DNA from: Galeopsis tetrahit
Lineage: Eukaryota; Streptophyta; Magnoliopsida; Lamiales; Lamiaceae
Length of the DNA stretch: 64,000 nt
Assembly (NCBI GenBank): GCA_963675135.1
Contig: OY776119.1
Coordinates: 1,674,001-1,738,000 of the forward strand
Direction: 5' to 3'
This document shows positions 46,501-57,604 of the stretch, one piece after another. A model generated the notes under the pieces. It was not told the DNA's origin. It did not search any database and saw only the letters and a program-made list of their open reading frames with translations. Every line of letters begins with the position of its first letter. Position 1 is the stretch's first letter. The position numbers and the translations under genes were made by a program.

Positions 46501-48012
46501 GTGTAAATTGACGAACAGACACAAGTTTCTTAATAATACCAGGAACATGTAAGACATTTTGTAATGATAACGGGAAATGAGGGGAAGGCAGATTTGCATT
46601 ACCAGTACCCAAAATCGGAATATGTTGACCATTACCAACAAGAATAGAATTAGGAATGCTCAAATTGGAATAAGACGAAAGAGTACCTGAACCCGAAGTC
46701 ATGTGGGAAGTGGCACCAGTGTCTATATACCAGCTCGGATCTGGGGGTGTAAGGCCAAGTGTCACCATCGCAGCCTCAATGTCGGTAGGAGACGGACCAG
46801 ATTGCGCCGCATAAGCCTGAGGACGTGGCCCAAGGAGGCCCTGTTGTGGTGAAGGCTGGCGGAAGCCAGGAGGAGATGGACGGGGCTGTCCAGGCCAGGG
46901 CATGGTAGGATATGGGCAAGGTGGAGCAGGCCAAGGCCACTGCCATGGAGAGGGAGCAGCCCATTGGCCTGGCCAAGAAGAGTCGGGTCGCTGATCTTGG
47001 GCAGAGGGAGATCGTTGGGTTTTAGCCCCTTTCTTCTTCTTCGTGCCACGTCCCCCACCAGTAGTAGTGGAACCAGCCGGCTGAGTTGGACCAGTGTGCG
47101 GAGTTGCAGCAGTCAAAAGAGCGGTGGCCGTAGTAGCCTTGCGAGATAATGCGACCTCCTCAAGCACAAGCATAGAACGTGCTTGGTAAAATTTTGGTAA
47201 CGGACCACGTTGGTGAATCAGAGTGCCCACGCTGCCATACGCATCAGTCAATCCGGATACCAACTGTAAGACGAGCCTATCATTCGACACAGGTGCACCG
47301 ACGTTTTGAAGTTGATCTGCCAAGACCTTCAATTTTTGGCAATAGGCCGATGCATTCGGGAATGCCTCCATTACCGTATGAGAAAATTCTTGTTCGAGAG
47401 ATATGGCCTGAGAATTTTTATTATCCTCGAATATATCCCGCAATCGTTCCCACGCAGCAGCAGCCTTCATATCCGGCTCGAGAATGGTATGCAGTAAATC
47501 CGACGAAATTGTGGCATAAATCCAGTGCAAAACGGTGGCATCCAGTGTTAGCCACGTCTCTTTCTCCTCAGGATCTGTAGGAATTGGCGTGGGTGGATCG
47601 GTGGGAATAATATGTTTCAGGACACGGTGCGAGCGAGTATGAATCTTGAAGAGTTCTGCCCACGTACCGTATTGAACGTTCTCCATCTCAAGGGTGATGG
47701 AGATATGATTCTTGATATTGGAGACGGCCAAGGCTGGATGGAACGAATTACTCGGAGTAGCCATGGTGAACGCCGGAAATCAAGAATCGGAGAAGGAGAA
47801 AGAGAAGAAATAAAAGAGCAGCGGAAAAAACGGAGGAAAACACCTTAATCTCGTGATACCATATAAGATTATCAATCTTCCTTATCCTTCTGATTGAATA
47901 AGAATAACGTATATACACCTACGATGCACATTCAGTGCCTCTAATTATGCTGAAATAATAACTATCACTAATTACAAAATATAATTACATATTAACATAA
48001 TTATATCTATTA
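43518..48012 (-). mobile_element. Young Ty1-copia retrotransposon with TA...TA LTR termini
   Basis: 4495 bp. LTRs of 151 bp at 43518-43668 (3') and 47862-48012 (5') differ at about 2 positions. The target duplication CAAAA is at 43513-43517 and 48013-48017. In element orientation the LTR begins TAATAG and ends CTTATA, not TG...CA. The primer-binding site TGGTATCACGAG follows the 5' LTR directly (47861-47850), and a polypurine tract TGTGGGGGAG precedes the 3' LTR (about 43669-43678). It is inserted into the RNase H domain of an older copia. The single polyprotein frame carries stops and a frameshift. Confidence 0.93.
43666..47764 (-). pseudogene. Copia Gag-Pol polyprotein, two nonsense codons and a frameshift
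   Basis: Starts at 47764 (MATPSNSFHPALAV). Gag core to about residue 200. Then a Trp/Pro/Gln-rich stretch (SSWPGQWAAPSPWQWPWPAP) where a CCHC knuckle would be expected; none is visible. Protease DTGATSHM. Integrase H-H-C-C (WHDRLGHPG, CNSCCVGKH) and core Asp residues (HCDLW, QCDNGREF) with NGKAE. Reverse transcriptase: WKLAMQDEFNALIANKTWEL, LDVKNAFLHG, KSLYGLKQAPRAW and YVDDILL. RNase H: YTDADWAGCPDTRRST, SAEAEYR, HIELDIHFVRE. In-frame TAA falls just after NGKAER (about 45857) and TAG at about 45617. A one-base shift lies near 44190, before RNase H. The near-identical LTRs mean it was mobilised recently, perhaps in trans. Confidence 0.9.
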
Positions 48013-48017
48013 CAAAA

Positions 48018-48830
48018 GCATAAGACGCGCAAAGGGGAGAGCCTAAGCTCAGTGAGCAAACTCGTAAGCCAAACGACCTCCGCAACCGCATTTTCCATGG
48101 CACGGTACTCGGACTCACAACTGGAGTGGGCAACCGTTGGTTGTTTCTTTGCACTCCAAGAAACAAGATTTCCTCCAAGAAAGATAGAGTAGCCATATGT
48201 AGAACGACGAGTCTCAATGCAACGAGTCCAGTCAACATCAGAGTAACCAAGAATGTCAGTGTCTGGACGTTGGGAGAAGGCCAGACCAAAGTGCAACCTG
48301 CCTTTAACATATATGAGAATGCGCTTCACAACCGAAAAATGATCCACCGTAGGAGACTGCAAGAATTGGCTTACATGATTTACAGCAAACGACATGTCGG
48401 GTTGAGTAATTGTCAAATATTACAAGGCACCTACAAGAGAACGATAAAGGGTCGGATCAGAGAAAGGCGTCCCAGAACTCACAAAGGACTCACCAACGAC
48501 CAGGGGTGTAGCAATAGGTTTGGAGTCAAGCAGATCAGCACACTCCAAGATATCATGAGCATATTTGGTCTGGCTAACAAACAGACCAGACGAGGTATAA
48601 GAAACTTCTAAGCCCAAGAAGTAATTAAGACGCCCCAAATCCTTAATGGCAAACTCAGAAATGCGTACGATCAATAAAACGACGAAGCAGAGAGAAGTCA
48701 TTGCCAGTAACAATAATATCATCCACATAAAGTAGAAGATAGATAACAGATGTACCTCTATGGAGATAAATACTAACAAGTGCAATTTCTGTGGCTGCAT
48801 GTATAATTTTGGTAGAACTTACATGTATTA
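48018..48830 (-). pseudogene. Older copia element: reverse transcriptase and RNase H part
   Basis: Minus strand: the catalytic YVDDI box near 48725, then AIKDLGRLNYFLGLEVSYTS, LFVSQTKYAHDILE, PDMSFAVNHVSQFL and the RNase H start YSDVDWTRCIETRRSTYGYS, SAKKQPTVAHSSCESEYRAM. It stops at the young copia insertion (LRVLCF). Several stops and frame changes. Upstream of about 48830 the copia similarity ends, so the 5' half is missing. Confidence 0.82.
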
Positions 48831-49195
48831 TTTAATAAATAATATAATTACATGTATCTGAGTTGTGCGTGCATACGTGGACTGGCGCTGATCATTCACT
48901 GGATGGACGATGTTCAGTGTGACGGGGCAATTATATATCATGCGTCGATAGATACAATAACTGTGTCCTGTTCACGGAAGTACCAAGATTGAGCATCGAG
49001 CTCAATTCAAATGGCAAAACAACTGATAGCGTTTAAAAGTTAACACATTGCAAGGTGCGCGCACAGAGTGCACAAGAGAGTACTATGTTTTACACTTGAT
49101 TAACAATATTACTTGTTTACATATATGTCATTAGATGATACTACTTGTTTATGAGTCAAAATAAGGGAGTATATATAACCTCTCTGATGGCTCCT
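48831..49195. other. Intergenic DNA
   Basis: No gene. 49030-49080 carries the array phrase GCGCGCACAGAGTGCACAAG. Confidence 0.5.
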
Positions 49196-49560
49196 CTTGC
49201 TATAACGGTCAAGAGCTCGAAATCATCACACTCGGTCTCTTTGCGCTCCAATTCCTTCATAATGGTCTTCTGCTCTTCCTATGTTACGAAGCAGCCAATT
49301 TTCAACGAATTACCTGAAGCTCTTTTTTTTTTATATGTCGATTTCCAACTGATAGCTTAATTCATTTGTTGTTGTTGCCTCATAAGCCGCACACTCTGTC
49401 TCTTTACACTCCAATTCCTTCATAATGGTCTTCTGCTCGTCCTCTGATACCTATATTTGAAGCTGCCAAACGTTGGCGAAATACCTGAAGCTCTGATTGC
49501 CAACGGTCTCGTGCATCCTCCCAATGTGCTCGAGACTACACTCTGATCGGCCATATACAC
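49196..49560 (-). pseudogene. Unrecognised coiled-coil gene, broken copy 2
   Basis: Minus strand from ATG at 49554: MADQSVVS, then a frame change relative to the copy at 19164-18356. It continues with the same DNA (TGGCAATCAGAGCTTCAGGT, GAGCAGAAGACCATTATGAA) and includes the same internal duplication (49330-49210). It lacks the 5-bp insert found in the other copy and the two downstream exons. The family is not recognised. Confidence 0.5.
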
Positions 49561-50738
49561 TTTATGTCGTTTTACTTCTTGGCATATATTATACGCACAT
49601 ATTTCGCACATAAGAACATAACAAGATATATGTCAATTACTGTATTTTTTTTTTTCTAGTCTAATTTAACTTACACCCTTTTAAATACATTATTGACCAT
49701 ATACACATTAGTTAATTCATTCAATGATATCTATTACACACATATTTTGCACATGATAATCAAACAAGATTGATGTCAATTACTGTTTCTTAGTTTGCCT
49801 TTGCAGACAAGAGTAAGGGTAAGTACGTTAATTTCTTCGCAGCAAGAATTCGGAGCATTTTTTTACTAATAAGTTCTAAAAGCATGAAATTAGACTGATC
49901 TTTGTGTCTTTCATTAAATAAGTGTATTTTACGAAAAAATATTGAAGTAAAAGGAAAGTGGAGTGGACTATAATTTGAGAAAAACTTTAAAAGAATAGTG
50001 AAATATCTTTTTGAGACGGAGGGAGTATAAAGCTGAATTATAACTTACTTCCCAAAACAAACACATACCATTACAAGTCATTAGGATCGATCCCCACCAA
50101 GGCCAGCTCCATCAGAGCTTCAGGTATTAATGAAGATTTTGCCTTTTTAAAAAAAAAAAAAAAAAACTGAGCAATTACAGTTGTTTAACATAACAATATA
50201 GTTTACCAGCTGCAACTCTTCAATAAATTTTTTTGATACGGTTTAAAAGTGCACTTGAGTTTCACAGTGCATCGAGTGCACAAGATACTTACTCAAAATA
50301 AACTAGCTAATTTGATAATTTAAAATCGAATTAAGAATGAAATTAAAGAAAAGGATACAGAAAATTGAGATAGTCAGCACAGAATAGGATACACAAACTA
50401 TCCAATTTAATATAAGATTACAAGACAAGGATTTTCGACGAAATGCCCCGTTCATTTTAGCATATATAACATTAGTTGAAATGGCCCCATTCAAATTTAG
50501 CATAATATATAAGTCAAAATGACCCCATTCAAATTTAGCATAATACATAGGATATGTCACGATAAATTTCGTAATATACCGTACCAACTGCCAGAAAACT
50601 TGCACAAAATTACATATTTCTAACCAAATGTTCAAGTTTGCAAATGTAGCAAAGTTTAGGAAGTGAAGGATATTACCAAAATTCAAGTACCTTTCGCGAA
50701 AAAGAACTTTTACTTGAAGTGATATGAGATCGTTATGA
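49561..50738. other. 3' flank of unit D F-box gene
   Basis: No gene. Landmarks shared with other units: AACAAGATATATGTCAATTA (the empty site for the 19231-19513 MITE), CACATATTTTGCACATGA (49741), and a short partial Stowaway at 49915-50030. 50450-50540 repeats a CCCCATTCAAATTTAGCATA phrase twice. Confidence 0.55.
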
Positions 50739-52420
50739 TCAATTCGTGTTGAAAATCACCTTTGCAGTTGGTGAGGATCTTGGCATACTCAGCAGTTTCT
50801 TTGCAGTTTGAGAAATAGTCACCTGTGAATATGTCCTGCGGCGTTCAGGCTGGATCACCAACTTTTCGAGTGTTGTTGCATATTTCAACAAAAACTCGAC
50901 AATCCGAAATAATAAGGATTTATTCAAAGGTGCGGTAATCTGAACTTTCTTCAGCTGCATCAGAAAGGACTTGACTGGTGGTGGACCCTTAAAATAAGTC
51001 ACGAGTTCCACGTCTTTAATGAGTAACATCTTTAGATTAGGGAAGATCCCAAGAAGATTCATTGTGTCTATGAATTCATCACCAGTAACTTTTAGAAACT
51101 TGACATTTGGTAATGGTGAGAGCGTAGCTCTCTTATGCGACACGCCAAGCCCCTGCTATAACAATAAGATAGATTGCATTAAAAATGGAGAGTAACTAAT
51201 TTAATGGAAAACAAGAACGAATAAAAAGGCAAAATACCAAATCTATTATGAGTAATTCCCTCAAATTCAAAACTGTTCACAAGTATGGAAATTGGAACCA
51301 ATTAAGCTGCAATGTAGAAAATACATTTGAAACTATGGACAAATATCAAATATGATTAGGTAACAAAGATTAACAACTACTCCGGAATTAACGAATAAAT
51401 CTACATCAAGTTTTTCAAACAATTCGTATTATTACTACATCATGTAAGGCATCGGTAAATAGTGAAGAGAAACAAGACCTCAACAGTCGGAGCTGATAAA
51501 CAGAGTCTTTCAACACGTTGGAGAGCTGGAAAGATTTGCCTCAATGTTTCTCCAACCAATTCATTCCCAGGTATATCAAGATATACATCATCACGAAAGC
51601 CAAGAGTTGCATCAGTTAAAGATGACACGTCTGTAAGCATATACTCACTAAAGAAAACTCCGGAGAGTTCCATAGTTTCATGTTTCGGACAGCAGATTCT
51701 CAGCCTTCCATCCAGTGATACTTTTTCATCTTCACAAAAATATAAATACTTCTCAATCTTTAGCTTCTTCAAACTTGTCGATCGGATATTCAAGTTCCCT
51801 GAGTTCACCAAAAGGCTCAACTCAAAGTCTTCCAACCGAGGACTACCCAACAGAATTCGATTTATCAAGCGTTCACTGAAGTAAAAGCCATCAATTTTTA
51901 AACTCTTGAGCTGATTCCAGACCGGAATTCCAGGGATTCGAAGATCGCATCCCACAAGTGTTAGTTTTTTTATAGATGAACACGAATTCAGTAACTGTGG
52001 AGGCTTGTATACATTTTCAATACTTACTTTATTGTCACTTATTGAATCACTCATTTTAGACCCGTCGTACACCAAATATATATTCAACTCTTCTACTTCA
52101 TTTCCCAGAGCAAAACGAAGCCACAAATCCATGTCACCGGCTAATGACATATCAAAGTGTTCAAGACAGATATTAAGTTCGAATTTCAGAATCTTGGGCC
52201 CTTTCCACCACAGGAGAGCACGATTAATAAAGTTTCGAATCTTGTCTGGGCTTACATATTCCTCGAAATTGAGGCAGGGGATGGTGGTCCAGAGGTTATT
52301 CCAACCTTTGGACAGAAGAGTTGTCGAAACAACATCTCTCATTGGCAACAATGACAGGATTCGGAGGATTAACGAGTGGGGTAACTCACTGAGTCGATCC
52401 ACCAGTTCACATTCATCCAT
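50739..52420 (-). CDS. F-box/LRR/FBD protein (unit D), intact, two exons
   Basis: Exon 1 is 52420-51479 (314 codons), the intron 51478-51153 (GT...AG), and exon 2 51152-50739. The splice is phase 0 and the product is 451 aa. The start MDECELVDRLSELP lacks the Glu-rich stretch of units B and C. F-box at about 5-50 (LSELPHSLILRILSLLPMRD, WNNLWTTIPCL). LRR-like repeats (IKKLTLVGCDL, LKSLKIDGF, LKKLKIEK). FBD motif in exon 2 (VEFLLKYATTLEKLVIQ). The role is inferred from family: SKP1-binding substrate receptor of an SCF ubiquitin ligase. Closest relative in the window is unit B. No lesion. A 70-bp x 8 array starts about 60 bp upstream of the ATG, a likely promoter or 5' UTR change special to this copy. 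Confidence 0.9.
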
Positions 52421-52480
52421 GGTTCTAGCAAACGAAACACTATTAAAAAATTCAAAAGTAATTCGAGTAATTACACAAAC

Positions 52481-53036
52481 AAAACATGAAAATTACTAAC
52501 AATTAACCCATTTCGAATCCAAGGTAAAAACTAGTAATAAATTACAAAACAAAACATGAAAATTACTAACAATTAACCCATTTCGAATCAAAGGTAAAAA
52601 CTAGTAATAAATTACAAAACAAAACATGAAAATTACTAACAATTAACCCATTTCGAATCCAAGGTAAAAACTAGTAATAAATTACAAAACAAAACATGAA
52701 AATTACTAACAATTAACCCATTTCGAATCAAAGGTAAAAACTAGTAATAAATTACAAAACAAAACAAGAAAATTACTACCAATTAACCCATTTCGAATCA
52801 AAGGTAAAAACTAGTAATAAATTACAAAACAAAACATGAAAATTACTAACAATTAACCCATTTCGAATCCAAGGTAAAAACTAGTAATAAATTACAAAAC
52901 AAAACATGAAAATTACTAACAATTAACCCATTTCGAATCCAAGGTAAAAACTAGTAATAAATTACAAAACAAAATATGAAAATTACTAACAATTAACCCA
53001 TTTCGAATCAAAGGTAAAAACTAGTAATAAATTAAG
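52481..53036. repeat. 70-bp tandem array, about 8 copies, upstream of unit D F-box gene
   Basis: AAAACATGAAAATTACTAAC recurs at 52481, 52551, 52621 and so on, exactly every 70 bp, through about 53036. Copies are nearly identical; the phrase TTTCGAATCC / TTTCGAATCA marks two variants. Units B and C have only one or two copies of related sequence at this place. It lies between the promoter-side block shared with other units (53040-53150) and the coding start, so it may be transcribed as 5' UTR. Confidence 0.92.
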
Positions 53037-53039
53037 AAA

Positions 53040-54137
53040 ATTACCAGGACTCGGCTGTTGCTGCTTTAGATCACTACTTGTTCATCCACAGTTCCTTAAT
53101 GGGAATTATTATTCTCAGTTCAGTACATATTTCAAATTATGGGTTTCTTCGGAAAGAAGGTAAAAAGATGAGATTAAATGAATACCAGGGGTTTCATCTA
53201 TACTCACTTTTTTTACTGTCCCATCAAATTTTATTACCGCCTCACCCACTTACAATTATGGCTTTCTTGGGAAGATGAAATTAAATGAATACCAGGGGTC
53301 TAATTCCATCTATTATACTCACTTCACTCTCCCATCACAATATATTATCAATTCGTTAATTTATTGATTGTCATTTAATTTAATACTTCATCATCCCATA
53401 CACCAAAACTCATTTTATCATTTTGGTGTCCCATAATAAAAACAATTTTAAATAATCTTCTTAAAACATCACTTTATTACTATTTATAAACTTAAAAAAA
53501 ATTTACTATCTCTACCTTATGTTACACAATATTAATAAACAATTCATTAATTAAAACTCGTGTCCAATTGATTTGGGTCTTCAAGTATGAAACTGATGGT
53601 GTATGTTTTTATTTTACTACTATCATTTTTAGAAGAAAGTTGTTCGGAAAAAAATTACTCCCTTTCCCAATTAAATAAGCTTTTTTTTTAATGTCCCATT
53701 TAAATATGTATGTTTTCATACATAGTACTCTCTCCGTTTTTAAATTATTCTCATAATTTATTATTCTCTATCAATTAAAATTGGGGGAAAAAAATTCTTC
53801 TACGGGGAAAAAAATTTCTACTAGATAGAAAAATTTCAATTAAAAAATAAATTCAGCTGTCAAATCTTCTCTGCAGGAGTAGTATAGTAGGTGGTATTAT
53901 TTCCTGTCAACTTTTGTCTAAAGAAAAACGCAACCCAATAACCCTCTTCACTTCAAGTTCACTCTTCATTTTGCCTTTTTAAAAAATGTCTTGCACAATT
54001 ATTTTCTTGGACAGTGTGCACAGAATCCTATTCCATATTTTCTTTTCATATTTTATTTCATATCATCTTATTAAATTTTATTCAAATTTTTTATCAAATT
54101 TTTATTAATTCAGATTTTATTAAGTTTTTTAACAGGA
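53040..54137. other. Unit D upstream DNA, paralogous to 12442-13258
   Basis: 53476-54060 aligns with 12442-13258 (AATTGATTTGGGTCTT, AGAAGAAAGTTGTTCGG, AATTCAGCTGTCAAATCTTC) without the MITE at 12736-13015 and without the Mutator-like element. 53140-53300 has a ~110-bp imperfect duplication (AAATGAATACCAGGGGT twice). 53384-53604 may be a decayed Stowaway. No gene. Confidence 0.6.
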
Positions 54138-54604
54138 CTAGTTTTATACCCGTGCGATGCACGGTAATATTTATTTTTTAAAATTTTACTAATTAAATAC
54201 CTTGGCAGAAAAAATTCTACTCCAAATTATGCATAAATATGTTAAAAGGAATATTTTCTGAGTACTGTATATAATAAGACGTCTTTAACATTGAAGTTAT
54301 ATTTATCTCTAAAATATAATTGAACTTGGTGTTCCATGAATTGATTAACCCAAATAAATCATTTTCATACAAATTTTTATCATAATTGTGGTAATATAGT
54401 AGTGTGTATCAATATACATTTTTTTTTTTTTTTTGAAAACAATATACACTTATTTAGAAGTATGAATGTGTACATTTTGTAAGACAGTCTAATAGAAATT
54501 TACTTTAATTGTGTAACCACTATATTCTCCACTGTAAAAAGAACTATGAATAATATTTTGATCTTTTTATGCATATCGCACATGCATAAATCACAATTTC
54601 ACTG

Positions 54605-55760
54605 CAAGAAACAAGGGGAATAGCGATGAAAATTTTGCAACAAATCTAAATTTCATCGCTAAAATCAATTTTTAGCAACGAAATAAAAAATTTCGTCGCT
54701 AAATTCTTAGATTTAATATTTACAACAAAATTTATATATTTCATCGCTATATTAGCAACAAATTGCTTCATTTCGTTGTTAATAATCAAAATAGCAATGA
54801 AAATTATATTTCGTCGCTAATATTTTAAAACGAAATAGAAATTTGCGTCGCTAAATTTTTAGATTTAATATTTGCAACAAAATTTATATATTTCATCACT
54901 ATATTAGCAACAAATTTCTTCATTTTGTTGTTAATAATCAAAACAGCAATGAAAATTATATTTCGTCGCTAATATTTTGCGATGAAATAGAAATTTTTGT
55001 GGCTAATTTCTTGAAATTAATTTTTACAACAAAATTTATATATTTCATCGCTACATTAACAACAATTTGCTTCATTTTGTTGTTAATAATCAAAACAGCA
55101 ATGAAAATTATATTTCGTCGCTAATATTTTGCGATGAAATAGAAATTTTCGTGGCTAATTACTTGAAATTAATTTTTGCAACAAAATTTATATATTTCAT
55201 CGCTATATTAGCAACAAATTGCTTCATTTTGTTGTTAATTATCAAAACATCAATGAAAATTATATTTTGTCGCTAATATTTTGCGATGAAATAAAAAAAT
55301 TCGTGGCTAATTTCTTGAAATTAATTTTTGCAACAAAATTTATATATTTCATCGCTATATTAGCAACAAATTGCTTCATTTTTTTGTTAATAATCAGAAC
55401 AACAATGAAAATTATATTTCGTCACTAATATTTTGCGATGAAATAGAAATTTTCGTGGCTAATTTATTGAAATTAATTTTTGCGATGAAATTACAATATT
55501 TCATCGCTATACTAGCAACAACTTGCTTCATTTTGTTGTTAATAATCAGAACAACAATGAAAATTATATTCCGTCGGTAATATTTTAGCAACAAAGTTGA
55601 AATTTGTATGACTAATTTTGTGGATTTAATATTTGCGAGAAAATTAAAATATTTCATCATCTTATTAGGAAAATAATATTTTATTGTTAATAATCAGAAC
55701 AATAATAAAAATTCTATTTCGTCTCTAATATTTTAGTGATGAAATATAAATTTTCATGTT
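54605..55760. repeat. 152-bp tandem array in the CACTA element
   Basis: TTAGCAACAAATTGCTTCAT recurs about every 152 bp (54752, 54905, 55057, 55209, 55361, 55513), about 7.5 copies, each with ATTTCGTCGCTAATATTTTG. Because 152 is 2 modulo 3, each copy opens a similar 69-codon frame, a by-product only. Confidence 0.85.
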
Positions 55761-56427
55761 TAATTCTCATGAATTAAAAATGGTTGTCGTTTAAACATAA
55801 TAAAGGAAAAAAGTTTGAGTGCATGCATAGTGTGAAACAATATAGACGATTCTATCACTATCATGTTTGAAATATAATAGGATCAATATAATTTCATTTA
55901 CACTCATTAATTTGACATATTAAGTTTTTTGTTTAATTTATTTTGGGGTATAATTTCTTGATTTCATTATATATAATTTGTTTTATATTTTTCTATTTTC
56001 TTGATTTCATTAATTATTTGTTGTTGTTTCTACTGAGCATGAGGGAAGAGTACTACTTCAACTATGCATATTAAATCAAGAAAATCGGTTTAAATGTTTA
56101 ATAATTCTCCAAAATTTTGTGTCTTATATAAATCAGTTTGAATGTTTATAAAAATATTTATAAATATGAAGATGCAAATGAAAATGGACATAAAGATGAG
56201 ATGATGATGAATGGATGTAATATTTATAATTTTTTTGGAATTGTTAAAGTAACATTGATTTTTACGATTGAAATTGTTTTAAAAATTACAATATATATAT
56301 ATATATAAATAATTGTTACAAGTTAAAAATTAATCAATTAATATATGTGAAATAAATTAATTAAATGAGTAAAATTAACTAAATTAGTAACAATTGAATA
56401 CATATATAATTAATATTAAAAACTGAA

Positions 56428-56525
56428 CTAAAGAGTTGTCTGCCCGAGTGGTGGACACCCATAGCTGGGTGCCCATCCACCCGGGATCGATTCCCACAAA
56501 GACTAAATAAATACTCATTTAAATA
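56428..56525 (+). repeat. tRNA-derived SINE-like insert
   Basis: A-box-like TGCCCGAGTGG (56441-56451) and B-box-like GGGATCGATTCCC (56483-56495), about 35 bp apart, in otherwise AT-rich DNA. Short and with no clear tail, so tentative. Confidence 0.4.
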
Positions 56526-56527
56526 AA

Positions 56528-56672
56528 ATGGGGAGGGGTATGCGGATTGGGTGCGGGTGTGGGTCGGTTGGGTCTGGGTGTGGGTCGGTTGGGTCGATTG
56601 GGTGCGGGTGTAGGTTGGGTTGGGTGCGGGTCGGTTGGGTTGTGTGCGGGTCGGGTTGGTCGAGTGCGGAAG
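56528..56672 (+). repeat. G-rich GGTCGGTTGGGT minisatellite
   Basis: About 145 bp of GGGTGCGGGTGTGGGTCGGT-like units on the plus strand, with runs of G3 that could form G-quadruplexes. The strand asymmetry is extreme compared with the AT-rich surroundings. Confidence 0.75.
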
Positions 56673-56794
56673 TGGGTTTAGAGAACATATTAGTGACAAA
56701 AAATATGGGTTTCATCGCTAACATTTGCAACGAAATTAAAATATTTATCGCAAAAAATTAGTAACGAAGTAAGAAATTATTATTTTAGACACAA

Positions 56795-57115
56795 AAATAT
56801 TTTGTCGCTAATTCTAATATTTTCGTCGCTAATGTGAGTTAGCGATGAAATAATTTTGTCGCAAGATTTGTTGCTATACACCCGTCGCTAACGTGTTTGC
56901 GACAAATGTTTGATTTTCCTCGCAAACATTTTGCGATGAAATTCATATTTTCGTCGCTAATATTTTGCGATGAAACTCAAATTTTCATCGCTAATATTAG
57001 CGACAAAATTAATTTTTTTTGTCACAAACACGTTAGCGACGGGTGTATAGCAACAAATCCTGCGACAAATTTATTTCATCGCTAATTCACGTTAGCGACG
57101 AAAATATTAGAATTA
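56795..57115. repeat. Long inverted repeat at the right end of the nested CACTA
   Basis: CTAATATTTTCGTCGCTAAT (left, about 56810) through GCTATACACCCGTCGCTAAC is repeated in reverse complement as GTTAGCGACGGGTGTATAGC through ATTAGCGACGAAAATATTAG (about 57029-57110). Arms of roughly 100 bp surround a centre of about 110 bp. It could snap back as single-stranded DNA or RNA. Confidence 0.75.
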
Positions 57116-57604
57116 GCGACAATTTTTTTCGCGGCTAAATTACAGTTTTCTTGTAGTGTTTTGTTAGCATAAATTATTATTTTTTTATTAAATTTTTTTG
57201 AAGTTCCTCATTTAACAACTACACCTAATTTATAAGTCCAATAAAAAACAGTATAAATGTTAACAAAATCAAACCATCCACAATAAATCAAATTAGCTCA
57301 AATTACAATACAACACACCAAAAAGTAGTAAGAATATGCCTCAATTAAATATAACAAACTTGCAATGAGTGAACAAAGAACGATAATTACATATTAATAA
57401 AATTTCCTTACTACAAAAACACATATCTAATTTCTTAGTGAATAACCTAACTTCTCAGATCATGATATTATGGCTAAAGCAGATGGGAGTCTATTAGAAG
57501 GCCTAACTCTACACTTAAAACCAAGGTGTTCTCTATCCGATGTGGGATACCTTGGTTCCACAGGTGGATCCACACATCGAAGTAGAGAGTTGGCTCTGAT
57601 ACCA

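Larger units (their letters stand above)
54600..57158. mobile_element. Non-autonomous CACTA element inside the Helitron
   Basis: 2559 bp. The left end CACTGCAAGAAACA and the inverted right end CACTACAAGAAAACTG match the CACTA type. TTT is duplicated at 54597-54599 and 57159-57161. The interior is dominated by TTTCGTCGCTAAT / ATTAGCGACGAAA repeats. No transposase. It carries the 152-bp array, a SINE-like insert and a G-rich minisatellite. Confidence 0.82.

Noticed and set aside
46128..47580. Plus-strand frames opposite the young copia polyprotein
   Set aside because: They are antisense shadows of gag and integrase; only the minus strand carries recognisable motifs.
52481..53036. Regular 70-bp array considered as CRISPR-like
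   Set aside because: The whole unit repeats with no unique spacers, and the context is a plant nuclear F-box gene.
55067..55660. Repeated 69-codon plus-strand frames beginning MLHF
   Set aside because: They recur every 152 bp because of the tandem array; the composition is AT-driven and there is no domain.
56441..56495. A true tRNA gene
   Set aside because: A- and B-box-like phrases exist, but no cloverleaf with acceptor pairing could be drawn; SINE-like is the safer reading.
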